A DNA stretch of 64,000 bases from Pagrus major (taxonomy: Eukaryota; Chordata; Actinopteri; Spariformes; Sparidae). Shown here piece by piece: positions 1 through 13,500 of the stretch (position 1 is the first letter of the stretch; each line of letters starts with the position of its first letter). The position numbers and the translations under genes were made by a program. Where the stretch lies: assembly GCF_040436345.1 (NCBI RefSeq), contig NC_133237.1, positions 22,635,749-22,699,748 on the forward strand, in the 5' to 3' direction. The notes under the pieces were generated by a model. It searched no databases, was not told the DNA's origin, and saw nothing but the letters and a program-made list of their open reading frames with translations.

Positions 1-141
1 TTTGAGGCTTTGGGAGCGCGGGGAGCGTATTTTAGGACGTCTGTTTGTCAAATGAAACGACTGAGAAATGCCAGTGGAAATGCTACATCCAAACCCTATG
101 CCTCCGTAGGTTTGTCCCCGACCCAAATCTATACGTTTCTG
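1..141 (+). other. gpr146: candidate 5' untranslated exon of gpr146 (left end outside window)
   Basis: The relatively GC-rich left edge ends in a good donor (exon end 141, then GTGAGT). The next strong acceptor followed by a known gene is at 6060-6061, just before the gpr146 start codon. Joining 141 to 6062 gives a leader containing a short upstream ORF: ATG at 52, 30 codons to the exon end, then stop four codons into the next exon and before the gpr146 ATG. That this exon belongs to gpr146 is inference from position and orientation. It could belong to another transcript. Confidence 0.3.
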
Positions 142-373
142 GTGAGTTTTCCTTTTCTTTTACGTTAATTCGACCCACTCATGTGATGCTTTGTTTTGGG
201 GGGCTTTAACGCACACCTCACAGCTGTAGACACGCACATAGGATGCGTGAGTGTGAGCAGCTTCAGTTGTAGCCGCAGAAATGGTAGAATAATGAGGAAA
301 AAAGCCGTGACAGCTATCCACGCTTTGATCTGCGCAGTCAAGTGTGATGGAGAGACACAATGTCCGCGACAAT

Positions 374-399
374 AAACACACACACACACACACACACAC
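374..399. repeat. (CA)n microsatellite
   Basis: A run of about 12-13 CA dinucleotides, directly visible. It is likely to be length-polymorphic. Confidence 0.95.
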
Positions 400-825
400 C
401 GCGATGGGCTGGTTTGTTTTCTTACCCATGTTCAGCTGTATATTTGGAAAACAACACCTGAAGACGGTTCTCACGGGATCAGCTTTCTCAAGTGCTGAGG
501 AGAGTAAAGTTGTATCAGTTGAATCAGTTAAAAGCTCCTTCACAGGCAACAATTAAAAGTGTAGTTTTAAAGATGTGCTCCTCTGCTGTTTGTATGAATA
601 TTATCATATATCCTGTTGACCTTGAGCTGGAGGGGTGTCACAGTGAATCTGTTAATTAATGTAATGTTGATAGATGCAGGCTCACTCATTTACTTCCTTA
701 AATCCGAGGCCCATCAATAAGTAATTAGTACTCCGTGTATATGTTTAGTCTTGTGTTGTTAAATCATTCATAAACAAGTAGGTCATATACTGCTTCAAGT
801 ATAACACCAGTGTTAGATTTTAGGG

Positions 826-1162
826 ATGAAATGTACAATTATTTTCATTGTCGATTAGTCTGTTGATTAATTTCCCGGTTCATTGATTAGTTGTTTGGGC
901 TTTAAAGTGTCGAAAATGTTGATCAGTGTTTGCAAAAGCCCAAGATGATGTCTTGTTTTGGCCACATACCAACATATTCAGTTTACAGTCACAGAGGAGT
1001 GAAGAAATCAAAAATACATTCACATTTAAGACGCTAGAATCTGAGAAATGTCGACTGTTCCCTTAGAAACTGCTCAAGCTGATTTACTGATCAGACCCAA
1101 AATGGTTGATGATTAATTGTAATAGTGGACAATTAATCAAGTAATCATCATTAGTTTCAACC
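826..1162. repeat. degenerate interspersed DNA-transposon-type repeat
   Basis: The ends are loosely inverted copies of each other: the left side has TTTTCATTGTCGATTAGTC and the right side has GACAATTAATCAAGTAATC followed by an ATTAGTTTCAAC end. The body (frame-free, with the phrase CAAAAGCCCAAGATGATG) matches a MITE-like repeat that I recognise as very common in percomorph fish. No coding capacity. Exact ends are uncertain. Confidence 0.6.
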
Positions 1163-3184
1163 TTGCCTGACTATTAACAACAGATTTTCCATAGTTACTA
1201 ATCACGTATGTACCATTATTATTATGGACAGCACATCAACCTGACCACACTTCACATCAACTAGGAAGCAGAATGAAACTTTCTGACAAAGTAGTTCAGC
1301 TCAGATGAGTCTTATAGCTCATCAAATTAAATGCTTCTTGAGATTTAGGCTTTGCACTTGTTGTTGTCAACTTCATCCATGTGACCGAAGGGGACATGGG
1401 CATGTGTGCTATGGCTTAATGGCAGTAAGCCTGCTTTGTGCTGACCATTGAGCTCTGACTTTGTTGATTCGTGTGACAGTTCAACATGTTGACGAAAAGA
1501 CGCTGAGGAAGCTGTCCAGACTGACCGTGACCTGTGCTTGACTGAGGCTCTTACACTGGCACTTGTTATGAGGAGATACTGTTTTCTCCAAAGCACATGT
1601 GACGTTAGTCAACCACCTCTGTGCAGAAGTGATCAATCAAACCATCAACATTTTTGAAAGATTAACAAGAAGTATAACAATCACAGGCAGGTAGATAATC
1701 AATCTGTATGTACAGTCTGCCACAAATCCTGAAGTTTGCAGGGAAGCCGTTCAAAAATGAGTTATCTTGCCCACAAATAAATTCCATCGCTGTGACTCGA
1801 TTCTGTGGGGACTGATAATGATTTGGGGAAAATGTAATGAATTATATAAAACCCCTCCACAAAAATTGGAGTCCATGGCAAGTATTTTAATCACTTTTGA
1901 GAGCTTAGTAATTTTAATTTGCAAAATGTTATGCAGCATTAGCATGCACCTGAAGTCAGATCCCTCATTAATGTTCTTAGTTAATGGGCTGCTTTCCAAG
2001 AATAATAGGCAGCTGAGAAACGCACTAGAGGGGAACCAAAACAGATTTAGGGGCTTTCTTAAATGAACCATTTACATCTTAATGGCCTCTCATACTGTAA
2101 GTAGTTTGGTAGTTCTGTGGGCAGTTTCTTTAAATTATGCACCATTAATAACTAGAAAGGTTTGTGCATAAAATGTCATTGTGTTATACTTCACCTCAGG
2201 CATTGCTGCACATTCACAACATGTGTAAATGTGAGTCATGTAATCTTATTTTCCTTCCGTAGTATTTCTGCTGCTGCTCCTCTGCACGCTGCTGCAGACG
2301 CGAGTAGTGAGTCATGTGACATCACTCTTTCTGCTTTCTGAGAAGAGCCTGTAAATTCCAGTAAGGATATATGAGGGGTGTGGGCCCAGTATGTCACACT
2401 ACTCCCATCAGCCCGTGAGATCTGGCTTCAAAACGCTGAGACGTCAAGCACGTGGGCGTCACTCTTACGTGATCGTGTTTGGTGGGGCTGAAGCATGCTG
2501 AAGCAGAGCCTCCCCCTCTGGGAATATTTAACTTAACCACTTTTGACATGGAACAGGGCAAAAAGTTCAGACGGGGCTTAACCAAGTCTACGACTGCAGT
2601 CAAAGTCATGCAAGAAGGACTCAACAGATATTTTCTCTCATGTCGTCCTCCTTTGACAAGAGCTTTGGCTATTCCTCTTGAGCCATATAATCCTAAGTAT
2701 GGCACCTTTACTGGAAGCAGCTAGCAAGAAACCATCTTTCTCCTGGTTTTGTTCTCACATTTATGTTTTGTAGCAGTAGATTTGTATACATGCTCTATTA
2801 AAGTCACAATAGTGGAAATAGTGATCTTTCTTGTAATTAAGGATATCTGCATAATTAATTATAATAATAGCTGAATTATAGGTTATTTTCTGAGTAACTG
2901 ACTAATAAATAAGTCGATTTATGTCAGAATTGCAGCCAAATGCCCAGCAAAGCTGTAAAGCTTTAAAGTAAGTTCCTTATTTAACCAGTCTAGACAAATA
3001 TCAACAAATCAAATCTTTGCATGTGACCAGCTGTGACTTGCAAATGATTATTATACCTGACAAATGACCAGTCACCTGACAGATGATACAAATTAATTTG
3101 TGTAAGTGATGAAATCACAGCTTAAATATTGCCTTAAAAAGGGAGACGCCTAACAAGTTCACGGCTCAGGTAGCACACGTACTT

Positions 3185-3330
3185 TAATAACAACTACTGC
3201 CCGACCAATATGTGATTTTTGGGGCCAATGTCGATATAAATAAATGTGGTTATCCAACACACAACACACACACTACATAGATATGTAATGGAGGCAGGAT
3301 ATTTTACAGTTTAACAAAAAAATATATTGT
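3185..3330. repeat. probable fragment of a teleost MITE
   Basis: The segment around ACTGCCCGACCAATATGTG and GGGGCCAATGTCGATAT resembles the terminal part of a repeat frequent in fish genomes (the 'gaccgatatggg...ggccgatgccgat' type). Only one end is clear and no target-site duplication was found. Confidence 0.35.
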
Positions 3331-6101
3331 CCAAAATGACATCAGTGCACTGAAGCAATAAACCTTGCTGATAATTTGATAATTATAAATTACCCCAAGC
3401 ATCGTTTTGCATTTTGGTATGTAAAAAAAAAATCTGAAATGGACTTGGCAATGAAATAGTCCTCATAACTCTGAATTAAAACAGACATAGCTCATATGGT
3501 AAGAGGTTGGAGCGCCTCCAAGTCATTTTTTTTTTTTTACCTCTCCCGAGTGGAAAACTAGAGATTTCATTATCAGCTCAAGTATAATGACTTTCACAAC
3601 AGCAAAGTAGAAGTTTCCCAGAGTTAATTGATGCAGACAATGCAAAGCTAACAGTGGCATTTGACAAGCTTTATATGAAAAACCCTGATTTAAAATATTT
3701 AGTGTATTGGCTATAGCAACTGAATGTGTTTGCCTTGTTTGCGGTGACTTGGGGGATATGTGAAGGAGAGAAACTGCTTCATATTATTATTATAGTACCT
3801 GTCATTTTCTTCTCTATTCATGCATCACCACTGTATTGTGTGGGCAGCAATTATGCCTTGATTGCTTTGGCCTATTCATAAATCCTGGTGATGTGATATT
3901 AAGATGCAGGTCCTGATGGTACAACAGGAAAACAAAATTCATGTACATATTGTAAGATTTCTTTCACGTCCAGCAGGTAAAATGTAGAAAATTATAATGT
4001 GTTTCCACTGTTTACATTCAGTCTACATACACATCATAAAGGCCACGGCTTGTTTTTGTCTCTACTTCATCATAGTGTTTTCATTCCTTACTACTGATGT
4101 CAAAAGATTTTCAAAGGGAAAGAAAGTATTTGGAAATTCAACAGTTTAAGTAATTAAACACCAGCACACCACAAACCCTTGGCTCCTTTTTTGTGCTGAT
4201 TCTTAGGTACCCTGCAGCTATCGTAAGCTACAGAGGGAGCCAATGTGGAAATGAAAGGGTGGCTAAAATGTCTGTATACAGCAGGTGCTAATGAATGGGG
4301 ACAGACAGCCACAATGCAGTGTGCTCTCTTTAATTATCACCAACTTCTCTTAAGTCATTTTCTTCTTAAGTGATCAGAAGTTGTTGAATGAGTGTAGGGC
4401 GAACAAACTTCTTCTAATCTACCAAAGAGTCTGAAAAGAGCACATAACCTATGGGAGAAGACCGTAGCTAATTATGTACTTTTGCTAAGGCCTGTTTTGG
4501 TAAATGAGTCACCTAGCTGCTTGTGTTAGAGAGCAATGTTTACAAGAGGTCTGACCAGTGCTCCTGTCTTGGCGAAGACAGGGTTTTTTGTTAAGAGTAA
4601 CTCTATACTTTCTTTCTTCTGATCCTGTTCCAGTCCAGCTCTGAGCTCCAGCCTCCACTATAGTCTCATTACAGCCAATTGGATTAGTATAGAGGAGGGA
4701 CTGAGCCCTTGTGTGTGTATATGCGTCTGTGTCTGAGGCTTGAGGCCAAAACAGCCCCTCTGTAGTGGTGTTACGTAAGCGGACGGAAGAATCTTTTCCC
4801 CTTTACTGGCATTGTTACTCATCCTGAAAACAACACTACTTGCGCATTGTTTCACAGTATTTCTACAGGGGAGGTTTCCAGAAAAACATCATTTGCTATT
4901 CAGAGAATCATTCCTTTTAAAATAGTGTTGGGGAGTAAAGTCAAACACATGGAAGCATAAATTATCACTGAGGAAATTAAATATAGCGAACTTGGATGAC
5001 TTATCACTGCAGTCCTGCGATAGCCTTATGATCTCCTTTTTCCTCAACCAAAGCTAGCTGAAAGATGTATTTGAAATGACCTGAATTAATAATGCAGGTC
5101 AGCATTACGTAAGCTTTGTGAAAACTTGCAGCCCCACCAGGCTTGAACACAAACGCTCTCGACATGTGCGTGGTCATTTTCTTTGACCTCACCCTGAACT
5201 CCAACCCCTCGGCTCAGTCCTCACTGACCCTTCACAGGAGTCTGACTCACATTTCACTCTTTATAAATCTACCCATCACCACGTGCCCAACCCCCAGTCA
5301 ACTTGGCAGTTACTTTAACAGAAGGTGCATGTGCTTTAGTCATAGCAGTAACACCAGAGCAGTCTGTGAAGTGTCAGGCTAGAGAAGTGTTTTTCTTTAT
5401 CTGGCTGCTTGACCATGTGAAAAGCACAAGGGCAAAACTGCACAGGCAGCAATGGCCCTGCATGTGACTGTGACGGAGAGAGAAAGAGATGCAGAGCAAG
5501 ATAGCGATAGCTTTCCAAGGTGTCAAAACACTTGATCTAGCCACTGAGGCTCTCAGAGAGGAGAAATGGTTGGTTTTGAGGCTGAGCTAGCAAATGAAAC
5601 TTATTGTGAGGCGTTTGAATTCATCCAGTCAGATGCAGTGAAGTGAAATTAACAGTGTTACCCAGGGCATAATAGCTGAGCCGTGGCTGACGTGTTTTTG
5701 TGTCAAAGGCTTGCTTGCACCTCTAGCGAGAACAGAAAAACAAGAACAGAAAGGGTTGAACTCTGCTTTTTTGTATCTTACTCAACACTTAACACTTCCA
5801 CTTAATGCCAGCAACAGACAGAATCTGTCAGCTTTAGTGTCATCGTGTATAAAACATATGTCCACTAGTGATGTCAGCATTATCAAAATATCTTAATGTA
5901 TCAAGACTGCATGGAGGGATAGCCATCAATTTTAATACCATGTTATACCTTGAAAACGATACACCGCTGCACCCCTGCCCGGCTTGAATTATTCCTGGGA
6001 ATAGGAACATTCATTATCAATGTGATAATTAATTTCTTTCTCCCTAACTCTCTGTCTGCAGTCGACCTGTTGAGAGACGAGACCTGTGTCTGAGCCCAGC
6101 G

Positions 6102-7103
6102 ATGTGGATCTGCATGGTTTACAATGAGACGGACACCAGCGTGGACTTCCGCCTCTGCCAGGACTATGGCCTCATCCTGTCAGTCTTCTCCCTCATCTAC
6201 CTCCTGGTATGCTTCCCATTGGGGCTGTGCTACAATGCGCTGCTGGTCGTGGTCAACCTCTCCAACAAGGTTTCCATGACCATGCCGGATGTTTATTTCG
6301 TCAACATGGCCATTGCAGGCCTTGTGCTCAACCTAGTGGCGCCCGTGGAGCTGCTGAGCTCCACCTTCACCCGCTGGCATGCATGGGAATACAACAACGA
6401 GGTCTACATCACCCTGCTCATTCTCTTCAATATCTCCTCTCTGGTCATCATGTATTCCACCACACTGCTTAGTCTGGACTACTATATAGAGCGTGCGCTG
6501 CCTCGTACATACATGTCCAGTGTGTATAACACCAAACATGTGTGTGGGTTCATCTGGGGTGGGGCGGTGCTCACTAGCTTCTCTTCACTGCTCTTCTATG
6601 TGTGCAACCACATCTCCACTAAGATGGTCGAGTGCTCCAAAATGCAGAACAAGGAGGCAGCAGACGCCATCATGATGTTTATTGGCTACGTGGTTCCAGC
6701 TGTGGCCGTTCTTTATGCCTTTGTGCTCATTTTGCGCATTAGGAAGGAGTCTACACCTCTGGATCAGGACTCCGCTCGCTTGGACCCTTCTATCCACAGA
6801 TTGCTGCTAGCCTCAGTCTGTGTGCAGTTTATACTGTGGACCCCTTACTACATGACCCTGTTGGTACACACTGTAGCCGGTGCACCAGGGTACATTAGTA
6901 ACGTACATTACTTACCTACCTATTATTTCTTAAGATGTGTGTCAAAACTGCTGGCTTTCTCTAGCAGCTTTGCCATGCCTCTCATGTATAGGCAGATGAA
7001 CAAAAACTTCTCCAACAAGCTTCAGCGGCTGCTCAGGAGGCTGCACTGTGGAGACCAGTCCTGCCCTCATGAACGCTCAACAGTGCAGCAAGTGGTGACG
7101 TGA
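6102..7103 (+). CDS. gpr146: G-protein-coupled receptor 146
   Basis: Class A GPCR of 333 residues in one uninterrupted exon, close to the human length. It begins MW and carries an N-linked glycosylation sequon (N8-E-T) before TM1. Seven hydrophobic segments lie at about residues 25-50, 58-83, 98-124, 145-167, 188-212, 230-253 and 272-297. Family signatures include [12 protein letters not shown] in TM2, [11 protein letters not shown] after TM3 and the cytoplasmic KLQRLLRRL. The DRY motif is D126-Y-Y and the NPxxY position reads MPLMY (292-296); the human protein, as I recall it, is similarly atypical. GPR146 is a plasma-membrane receptor linked to hepatic lipid secretion and cholesterol control in mammals, with C-peptide proposed as ligand. 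The start has G at -3 and lies 40 bases after a strong acceptor. The next gene, gper1, has the same orientation, as in human 7p22.3. Confidence 0.96.
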   Translation: MWICMVYNETDTSVDFRLCQDYGLILSVFSLIYLLVCFPLGLCYNALLVVVNLSNKVSMTMPDVYFVNMAIAGLVLNLVAPVELLSSTFTRWHAWEYNNEVYITLLILFNISSLVIMYSTTLLSLDYYIERALPRTYMSSVYNTKHVCGFIWGGAVLTSFSSLLFYVCNHISTKMVECSKMQNKEAADAIMMFIGYVVPAVAVLYAFVLILRIRKESTPLDQDSARLDPSIHRLLLASVCVQFILWTPYYMTLLVHTVAGAPGYISNVHYLPTYYFLRCVSKLLAFSSSFAMPLMYRQMNKNFSNKLQRLLRRLHCGDQSCPHERSTVQQVVT

Positions 7104-7585
7104 GATCTCCCCCTGGGAGATTACTGTCGCCCCTCCCACTCCCCCTTTTCCAACTCTTGGCCGAGCCGGCACTTATCTCCCCCCTACAGAGCCAGTATCT
7201 GACTGGGCTCTCTTGCTGCTCTGGACTGTGTTAAGAGCGACGTAGCTAACTGTGGAATTTCCTGTCACCTTCCAGAACTTGATCTGATCTATCTAGCTCT
7301 GCTGTGAGGACAAACCAAGCAGAAACCACTAAGTGCTGTTATTTTTTTGTCACTGCATGAAGTTCTCCACAAAGATAGTTGGGCCTGTATTTTGAGTGCA
7401 GTAAAAGGGTGCAAGCAGCTGATAACTACCCAAATGTTGATGCATGACTTGTACACATTATGCTACTAAATCCCCAAAGAATTATTTGCAAATTATGCTT
7501 AACACACAAACAAAACTAGTAGACTTAAAACTTTATTAATCAAATGATGGATGGTGTCTGGTATATTAACTATCCCACCATGGCA

Positions 7586-7591
7586 AATAAA
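7586..7591 (+). terminator. gpr146: candidate gpr146 polyadenylation signal
   Basis: AATAAA about 480 bases after the stop codon, same strand. A second hexamer at 8586-8591 is followed by a GT-rich stretch and is an alternative site. Confidence 0.4.
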
Positions 7592-10500
7592 CTTGCACTT
7601 CGTGTCAACACCAAACCAACATTTTGCGCTGCCAGTGAACATCAGTTTACTGCCCTCAAAGTAGAGGATTGATCACTTGAATGAGAGGACAGTTCTTCTT
7701 TTATAGAACTGAACTTTCTCTTTACTAAAATGTCTTGAGAGTGATTCCTCATTATGCGAGTAAATAAGCTTCACATTGTACAGGTGGAGTACAATGTTAA
7801 TGTTCTCTTACAGAAACAGTAGCTTCTTTTCAAAAACCATTTTCTTTCTCGATACCAGTACTACCCTGTAGCTAGATGTAGGTGCTGGTATTCAGAGATG
7901 TACTCATTTCACCTTGATAGATTGAGTTCTGAGGTTTTGATCGACTCACAGGCATAAAGAGATTATTTTTGCATATATTATAAGCTCCGCAGCAAATATC
8001 ATTATAGAAAATATACATCCACACCACTTTGAAGTCACACAGAAATACATCAAACGCTTATATAAAGCTTGTATTCAGGGTTCAGACATAACCGGTATAC
8101 CTCTTGTGATCATTGCTGAAATCACATCACTTGTTAACCATAAGCAGTTCAAATCAACTCATAAAAAATCAGTTCATTAATTTGAGCAGAGAGCCTCAGC
8201 CCAGTATGTCATTTGTTAAGTTGTGGAGAGCCTCCCATAGGGTCAGTGAAGTCCCCACGGGGTCACAGAGTGGGCCTTGAGGAGGTGCCATGTACATTCC
8301 CTACATTGTATGAGCACTCATGAGTAGTTGGGAGGTTTTGTACAGTGGAAATATGAAGCTTGACTGGGTCACTCTCGAGGGGTTATCAAAAACCTTCACA
8401 AAGTATAAAATACTTGTCTGCCAAGCACCTGCAGACAGTGTGTTTGACACAGAGTTTGAACTGTAATGCTGCTCAGATGCATTTAGGTGGATGCATCTGC
8501 ACATTATTGGCAAAGCTGCTTTGCTTTCTTGCCTGCCACTTAGTGAAAAGAGAACAGACTAATGCATCACGGTTACAAAATGAAAAATAAAAGCTTGTTG
8601 TTTTTGCATGAGGTCTGTTGCTTTTCTGAATGAGAGGGCCAGTTTATAAGTCATCCTGTGAACAGATACACCAGCAGGGTGGGGCATTCACTTGAAGACA
8701 ATTTTAATTTACACCTTCAAATAAACAATTTTATGTTAATACTGACCTGCTAAGATCTCCACAAGTCTGCTTGGCTTTCACTGTAAAATCTAGAGGACTG
8801 CCAGATGTATTAACACAAATGTGATGCTTTTCATCCAGATATGAAGTAATTATTAAGATTATAACATGTCACACCTACACATATCATATTTATTTAAACA
8901 TCTTGTCACTAGACTTATCGTATTCTTTGTCTACGAATGACCTAACAGTGTCATTTTTGCTGCATCGCCCCACCCTCGTCATGTGTATTCAATTGGTTAT
9001 ATGTACTGTTTATTTTCAACTGAGGCTGTGTGTTTACATTATATGCCATAGTAAGTCCTGCCCCATAATAAAAGCTTGCATGTACTGGGAAACAGTTAAT
9101 CATTATTTGAACTCAGTTCAAAGTCCTAATGGTTACTGTCCATTTGGGATCAGAAGGCAAACAGTAGTACTTGGTCAAATGATCCGCGGTTCAAATCAAA
9201 GCTTCTAGTCTAATGGAGTAAATTTAAGCAGCATTTCTTAAGGTGGCGTCCATTTGCAGATTCAATTGGTGCCCTATATACCGTCAGAGATTGCAGTTAT
9301 GTCCACATTACTATTACTTAATCGATAGGACCCACAGTGACACTTGAATTATAATAGTGATTATGTGACACTTGAACCTGTTGCCACAGGTATTTGTATG
9401 TGGTTAATCTGGGTAGAATTTATATCCATTTTTACATTTATTACGGGAAGAGACATCCAACAAAAAGGCACTCAACAAAGCTCATTATCTTTTATTTTGA
9501 TGATAAAGTTCATTGTGAATTTAAATCTACCAACTACGCAAAGCCATTAACATGTTATGACCATGTTGTCTTTCATATGTGCATGCGCCATATACATTTG
9601 GTTGAAATTACAGAAGGCCTCATTTTTAACACAAAGGTCTAATTGTTTTTTCTTTGCTCATGCCTTGACTTTTCACCAAATTTCACTGAAATCCATTAAG
9701 TCGTTTTTTGAAACATCTTGCTAAGTAAGAGTCAAAGCAGACTCCCTGCCAGGGGTAATAATTAGCAATCATCACAAATGGACTGACTGCACGGTGCAGA
9801 CAACTATAAATAAAGCTTGATAAAATTGGGCTCAAAATCACACCCAACTCAGATTACTGCTCAGTTCTCAGATGGATTTATTATTTCAGAGGGCCCATAA
9901 TCTCATGCCAGCACAAAGAAATTTGAGTAATAATCACTGAGTTCAGTTAAATTGCTAAAACAGACCCAGTGTAAAACACCCTTGATGTTCTCTTGTGTCG
10001 AATGTATGCAGATGCATTTTTAGCTATTTGAACGGCAAAACCTCAGAAGTCCAGATGAATCCACTTTCAGATGTGATGCTTTTGTGACTGTGTATGCAAG
10101 TGTATATGTATAATACAAAATAATGTGTATATATTGTATGTGAGAGATTTACAGGAAGACACCATGCTCTTTCAAAAATACAGTATTATTTTCGGAGAGA
10201 TATATTTAGATTCTGTAAGTAATCTACACTATTGTCAACTGAGTCAAAGACTGATTAAACAATAAACTAACATGGATATTACCCTCAGTGAAGTCTGACA
10301 ATTCTTATGATGATGTGAAAATATGTTGAAACATCTGCTATGCAGTCTGTTGTTGAAAGGTCATTTCCAAACATCTTTTTTCTTGATGCTAATTGATGCT
10401 TCTTGCCCAAAATTGTCCCTTCAAATGTAAAAATAGTATTTTTAGTTCACTTTTTTTTTTTAAAAAAAAGACTGTGTGACTTACATTCTGCTTATTATCT

Positions 10501-13500
10501 CAAGTTTACATGAAAACAAAGTGTTGTTCATTCCAGCTCATCAACCCTCTAAACCTGTGATCAGGTCAAGGTTGATTGGCAGGTTGTGGAGGTTCTTCCC
10601 TCCCTCTTTGCACTGACAGTGGGAGTGAGGATGGATGCCACAGCTCTCCTCCTGTTCGCCACACTGCTAACAGCAGATTGTTTGTGGCGAGACCCTTCAA
10701 CCAAGCCACTCAGACTGGGGAAAATAGCAAATTCCAGGCATTCTGGGAATTGTTTTGTCTTCTGTGGGTCTGACAATCCAATACTGCTGCCATTCACAAT
10801 GAAAACAATGTTGTGTAGGCTACATCTGATGACAACGCTGCACACTGAGAGCTGTGTGACTGCCTGCAAGGCAGAGCTGGGTGCAACAAGTGCTGCAACA
10901 GGAAGCTAGCAAGACTGAGATGATGGGGCAATGGATCCCTGAGAAAATCTAACCTTCTAATTAGGTTGTAATTGAAGTTAAACAGACTGAGGTAAGGTGC
11001 CATATTGCAGGGAAGATCAATTATAATGCTCTTGTCACTACACACTGTTATTACTTAAAGTCACACACAGCAAAAGTAAAGGCACAACAGTGTATGTACG
11101 TATTTACAAGATCTTTAGAGCCAAAAAGCAGAACAAACATAAGAGGTTCAGCAGGAGGAGGAGGGAGGTCTTGAATTATACTGTATGTACTACATCTGGA
11201 AATGATATGATAATGGAGTGAATTGAACATGGTTGCCATTTCCCCCTCTGAGGACTGGAGTTTCACAAGGCTTCCACTTGATTCTGTTAGTTCAAGCAAA
11301 CACAAAACACAAAGAACACATCAGTCAGTGTAGTTAACATCTGTATTTATGTGTAACTTCTCCTTTTTAATGAACAGGAAGCTAATGCAAGGGGGGGGGA
11401 TTTCCTAAGGTGTAATACAGCTGAAAAAGGATGACATCATTACTTTGCCTGTAAATGCACTGGCCAGTAACAGTAATTGACCACAGTTTCAGTTTCAACA
11501 TTCTGTCAGTGTATGGCTCTTTAACATTGGACTGAGGGCACACATGGACATGAACAACTTGCAGTCAGTGTGTGTGATAAAGAGGCTCTAAGCTTAGTCT
11601 TCATGTCATGTCAAATTCTGTGAAACTAGGCACTAAGCTACGACTAGTGGACTAGTGAATGATGTGTTTATTCACACAATGGAGTGAATAAATACATAAT
11701 TCCTGTACTTTGTCTCTTTAGGGGTATTTTTTATTCTTCCATTGACATATATCGAGATGTAGGCTATTGTTAGATGATTGTCTTGCAATGTATCAATAGC
11801 CTCATCACAGAACTGCTGTATTGTGTTGTTACCATTAACAATGTATTGTGAATCATAATGTATCTTGAAGTACCCTACTCATTCCCAGCCCTCTGGTGAG
11901 TATTGCTAGAGGAAGACTGGCCTATTTTAGCCAGCAAAGAGGTCATCAACAAATAGAATACATGCTAACTTGTGTGCTTAGTTTAAAGTAAAATGTTCCT
12001 ATTCTGGGAAACATCAATACCACTCTCTTGTTTTTCTGTTTGCTTGCTAGCGCTAAATATGTCAAGCTAACAAACAGCAGATTGTTAATATAGTAGGCTA
12101 ACAGGGAAATAGTTAGCCTGCTGTCCAGTAGTAACAAAATTCGCCTACAAGCACCTATGAAGTAACCCCTCATGTCTCATATGTTTAATCCATACAAAAT
12201 CTAATCATAAGAATGACAATTTGCAGTTTAAAAATGGGGTTAGCTGTGTGCTAGGAGGTTCAATGTCAGGGGCTGAGGCATGTTCCTTCCACTTGACTGT
12301 TTCCAGTTCTGGGCTAAAATAAGGTATCCAGTAATAGTTTTAGTATTTCACAGAGCAAACTATGTTTATTCTTGACAAAAATGAGGCTGTATGTAGTCCA
12401 AATTAACGGTGTGCAGAGGTAAAGGTTTTGCAATGTAAGTAGACCAGGAAAAGCTCTTAACTGTACAAGCATCTGTCTGGGAATGGGGTTACGCTGACAA
12501 AGCACAGTTTTTAATGTGCTACATTAGTCTTAATGTTGTTTTTCTCCTTTAAAAGTTCAGCCAGACCAAAAGTATTAGGGTCAACTTCAGTCAAATGTAC
12601 AGCATCGCACATCAGACCACCTATGTAGGCAGAACTTTTGGCTTGTGGCTTTAAATGTTTTATCTGGCTGTCACCCAGATTTCACACACACCCGCAGACC
12701 GCAGCTTTTTTTTCTTAATGTGGGTCAAATTGGGCTGCAGAATGTTAAGACTAAAACAAGATGAGACAGGTTACAGCTAGTGTTGGGGAAAACTATCTCA
12801 CACTGTAATCCAGAGTGTCATAAAGAGGGCAAGCAGTGAAATAAAACCCTGAATCCTTGAACTACGAGAACAGTGTTAGACCCCAGAGAGACCCCATAAT
12901 GACACCAAATAGAAAAGGCCATACACTGTAAAGCCAAGATGGTTTTGCTCCTAAATTGTAAATAACCTCGAGCTGATAAAACAGGTAAAACATTTAACTG
13001 ATCATTGCCCTGAATTTAGAACATATAACTGCGATTGGCGAACTGAATAACACAGCTATATTTCTTTTCAGACGTGGGCTTGACATATTTGAAAGCTCCC
13101 ACCGTGTGAATCCTACAGCTCAGAGCAGAGACTTCAGGAAGGAGTCTTCATCTTTGACCCACCACATCACATATAGCTCTGTGGAGACAAGTGGACCAGA
13201 TGCTTTAAAAACAATCCACCCTTCCTCCCCTGCCAATTCTGTTCTTTGCTTTTCCTCTTCAGAAATGAGAGCAGAGAATAAAAAAATAAAAATAAAAAAA
13301 ATACTCAAACAATAAAATCCCAGCATCAGCTAAATATCAAACATGGCCCTGGAAGCAGTGCAGAGGAGCTGGACTGTGCAGGATGTTCCATTCAGAGGTT
13401 GTGGTTGTGGCTGTGGGAGATGTTGGATGGAGCCAGAAGCACATCAGACTGGTAAGTGGAGGCAGATGAGGGTGTTATACCCTCTCTCCTCTAGACCTCC

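Larger units (their letters stand above)
142..6061 (+). other. presumed gpr146 intron 1 / upstream non-coding DNA
   Basis: No convincing gene is seen. Open frames here are short, without recognisable domains, and uneven in codon use. The stretch holds a CA microsatellite (374-399), one degenerate teleost interspersed repeat (about 826-1162) and a second repeat-like segment (about 3185-3330). It ends in a polypyrimidine tract and the AG acceptor at 6060-6061. Confidence 0.5.

Noticed and set aside
160-552. 130-codon minus-strand frame near the left end.
   Set aside because: It runs through the CA repeat (a VCVCVC string) and has no domain.
3481-3540. tRNA-like A-box phrase (TAGCTCATATGGTAAGAGG), possible SINE head.
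   Set aside because: No B box at the right distance and no cloverleaf could be drawn.
10586-10909. 107-codon frame with a signal-peptide-like stretch (MDATALLLFATLL).
   Set aside because: No domain, no recognisable homologue, overlapping frames on both strands and no promoter or splice context; a hydrophobic run in AT-rich DNA can arise by chance.
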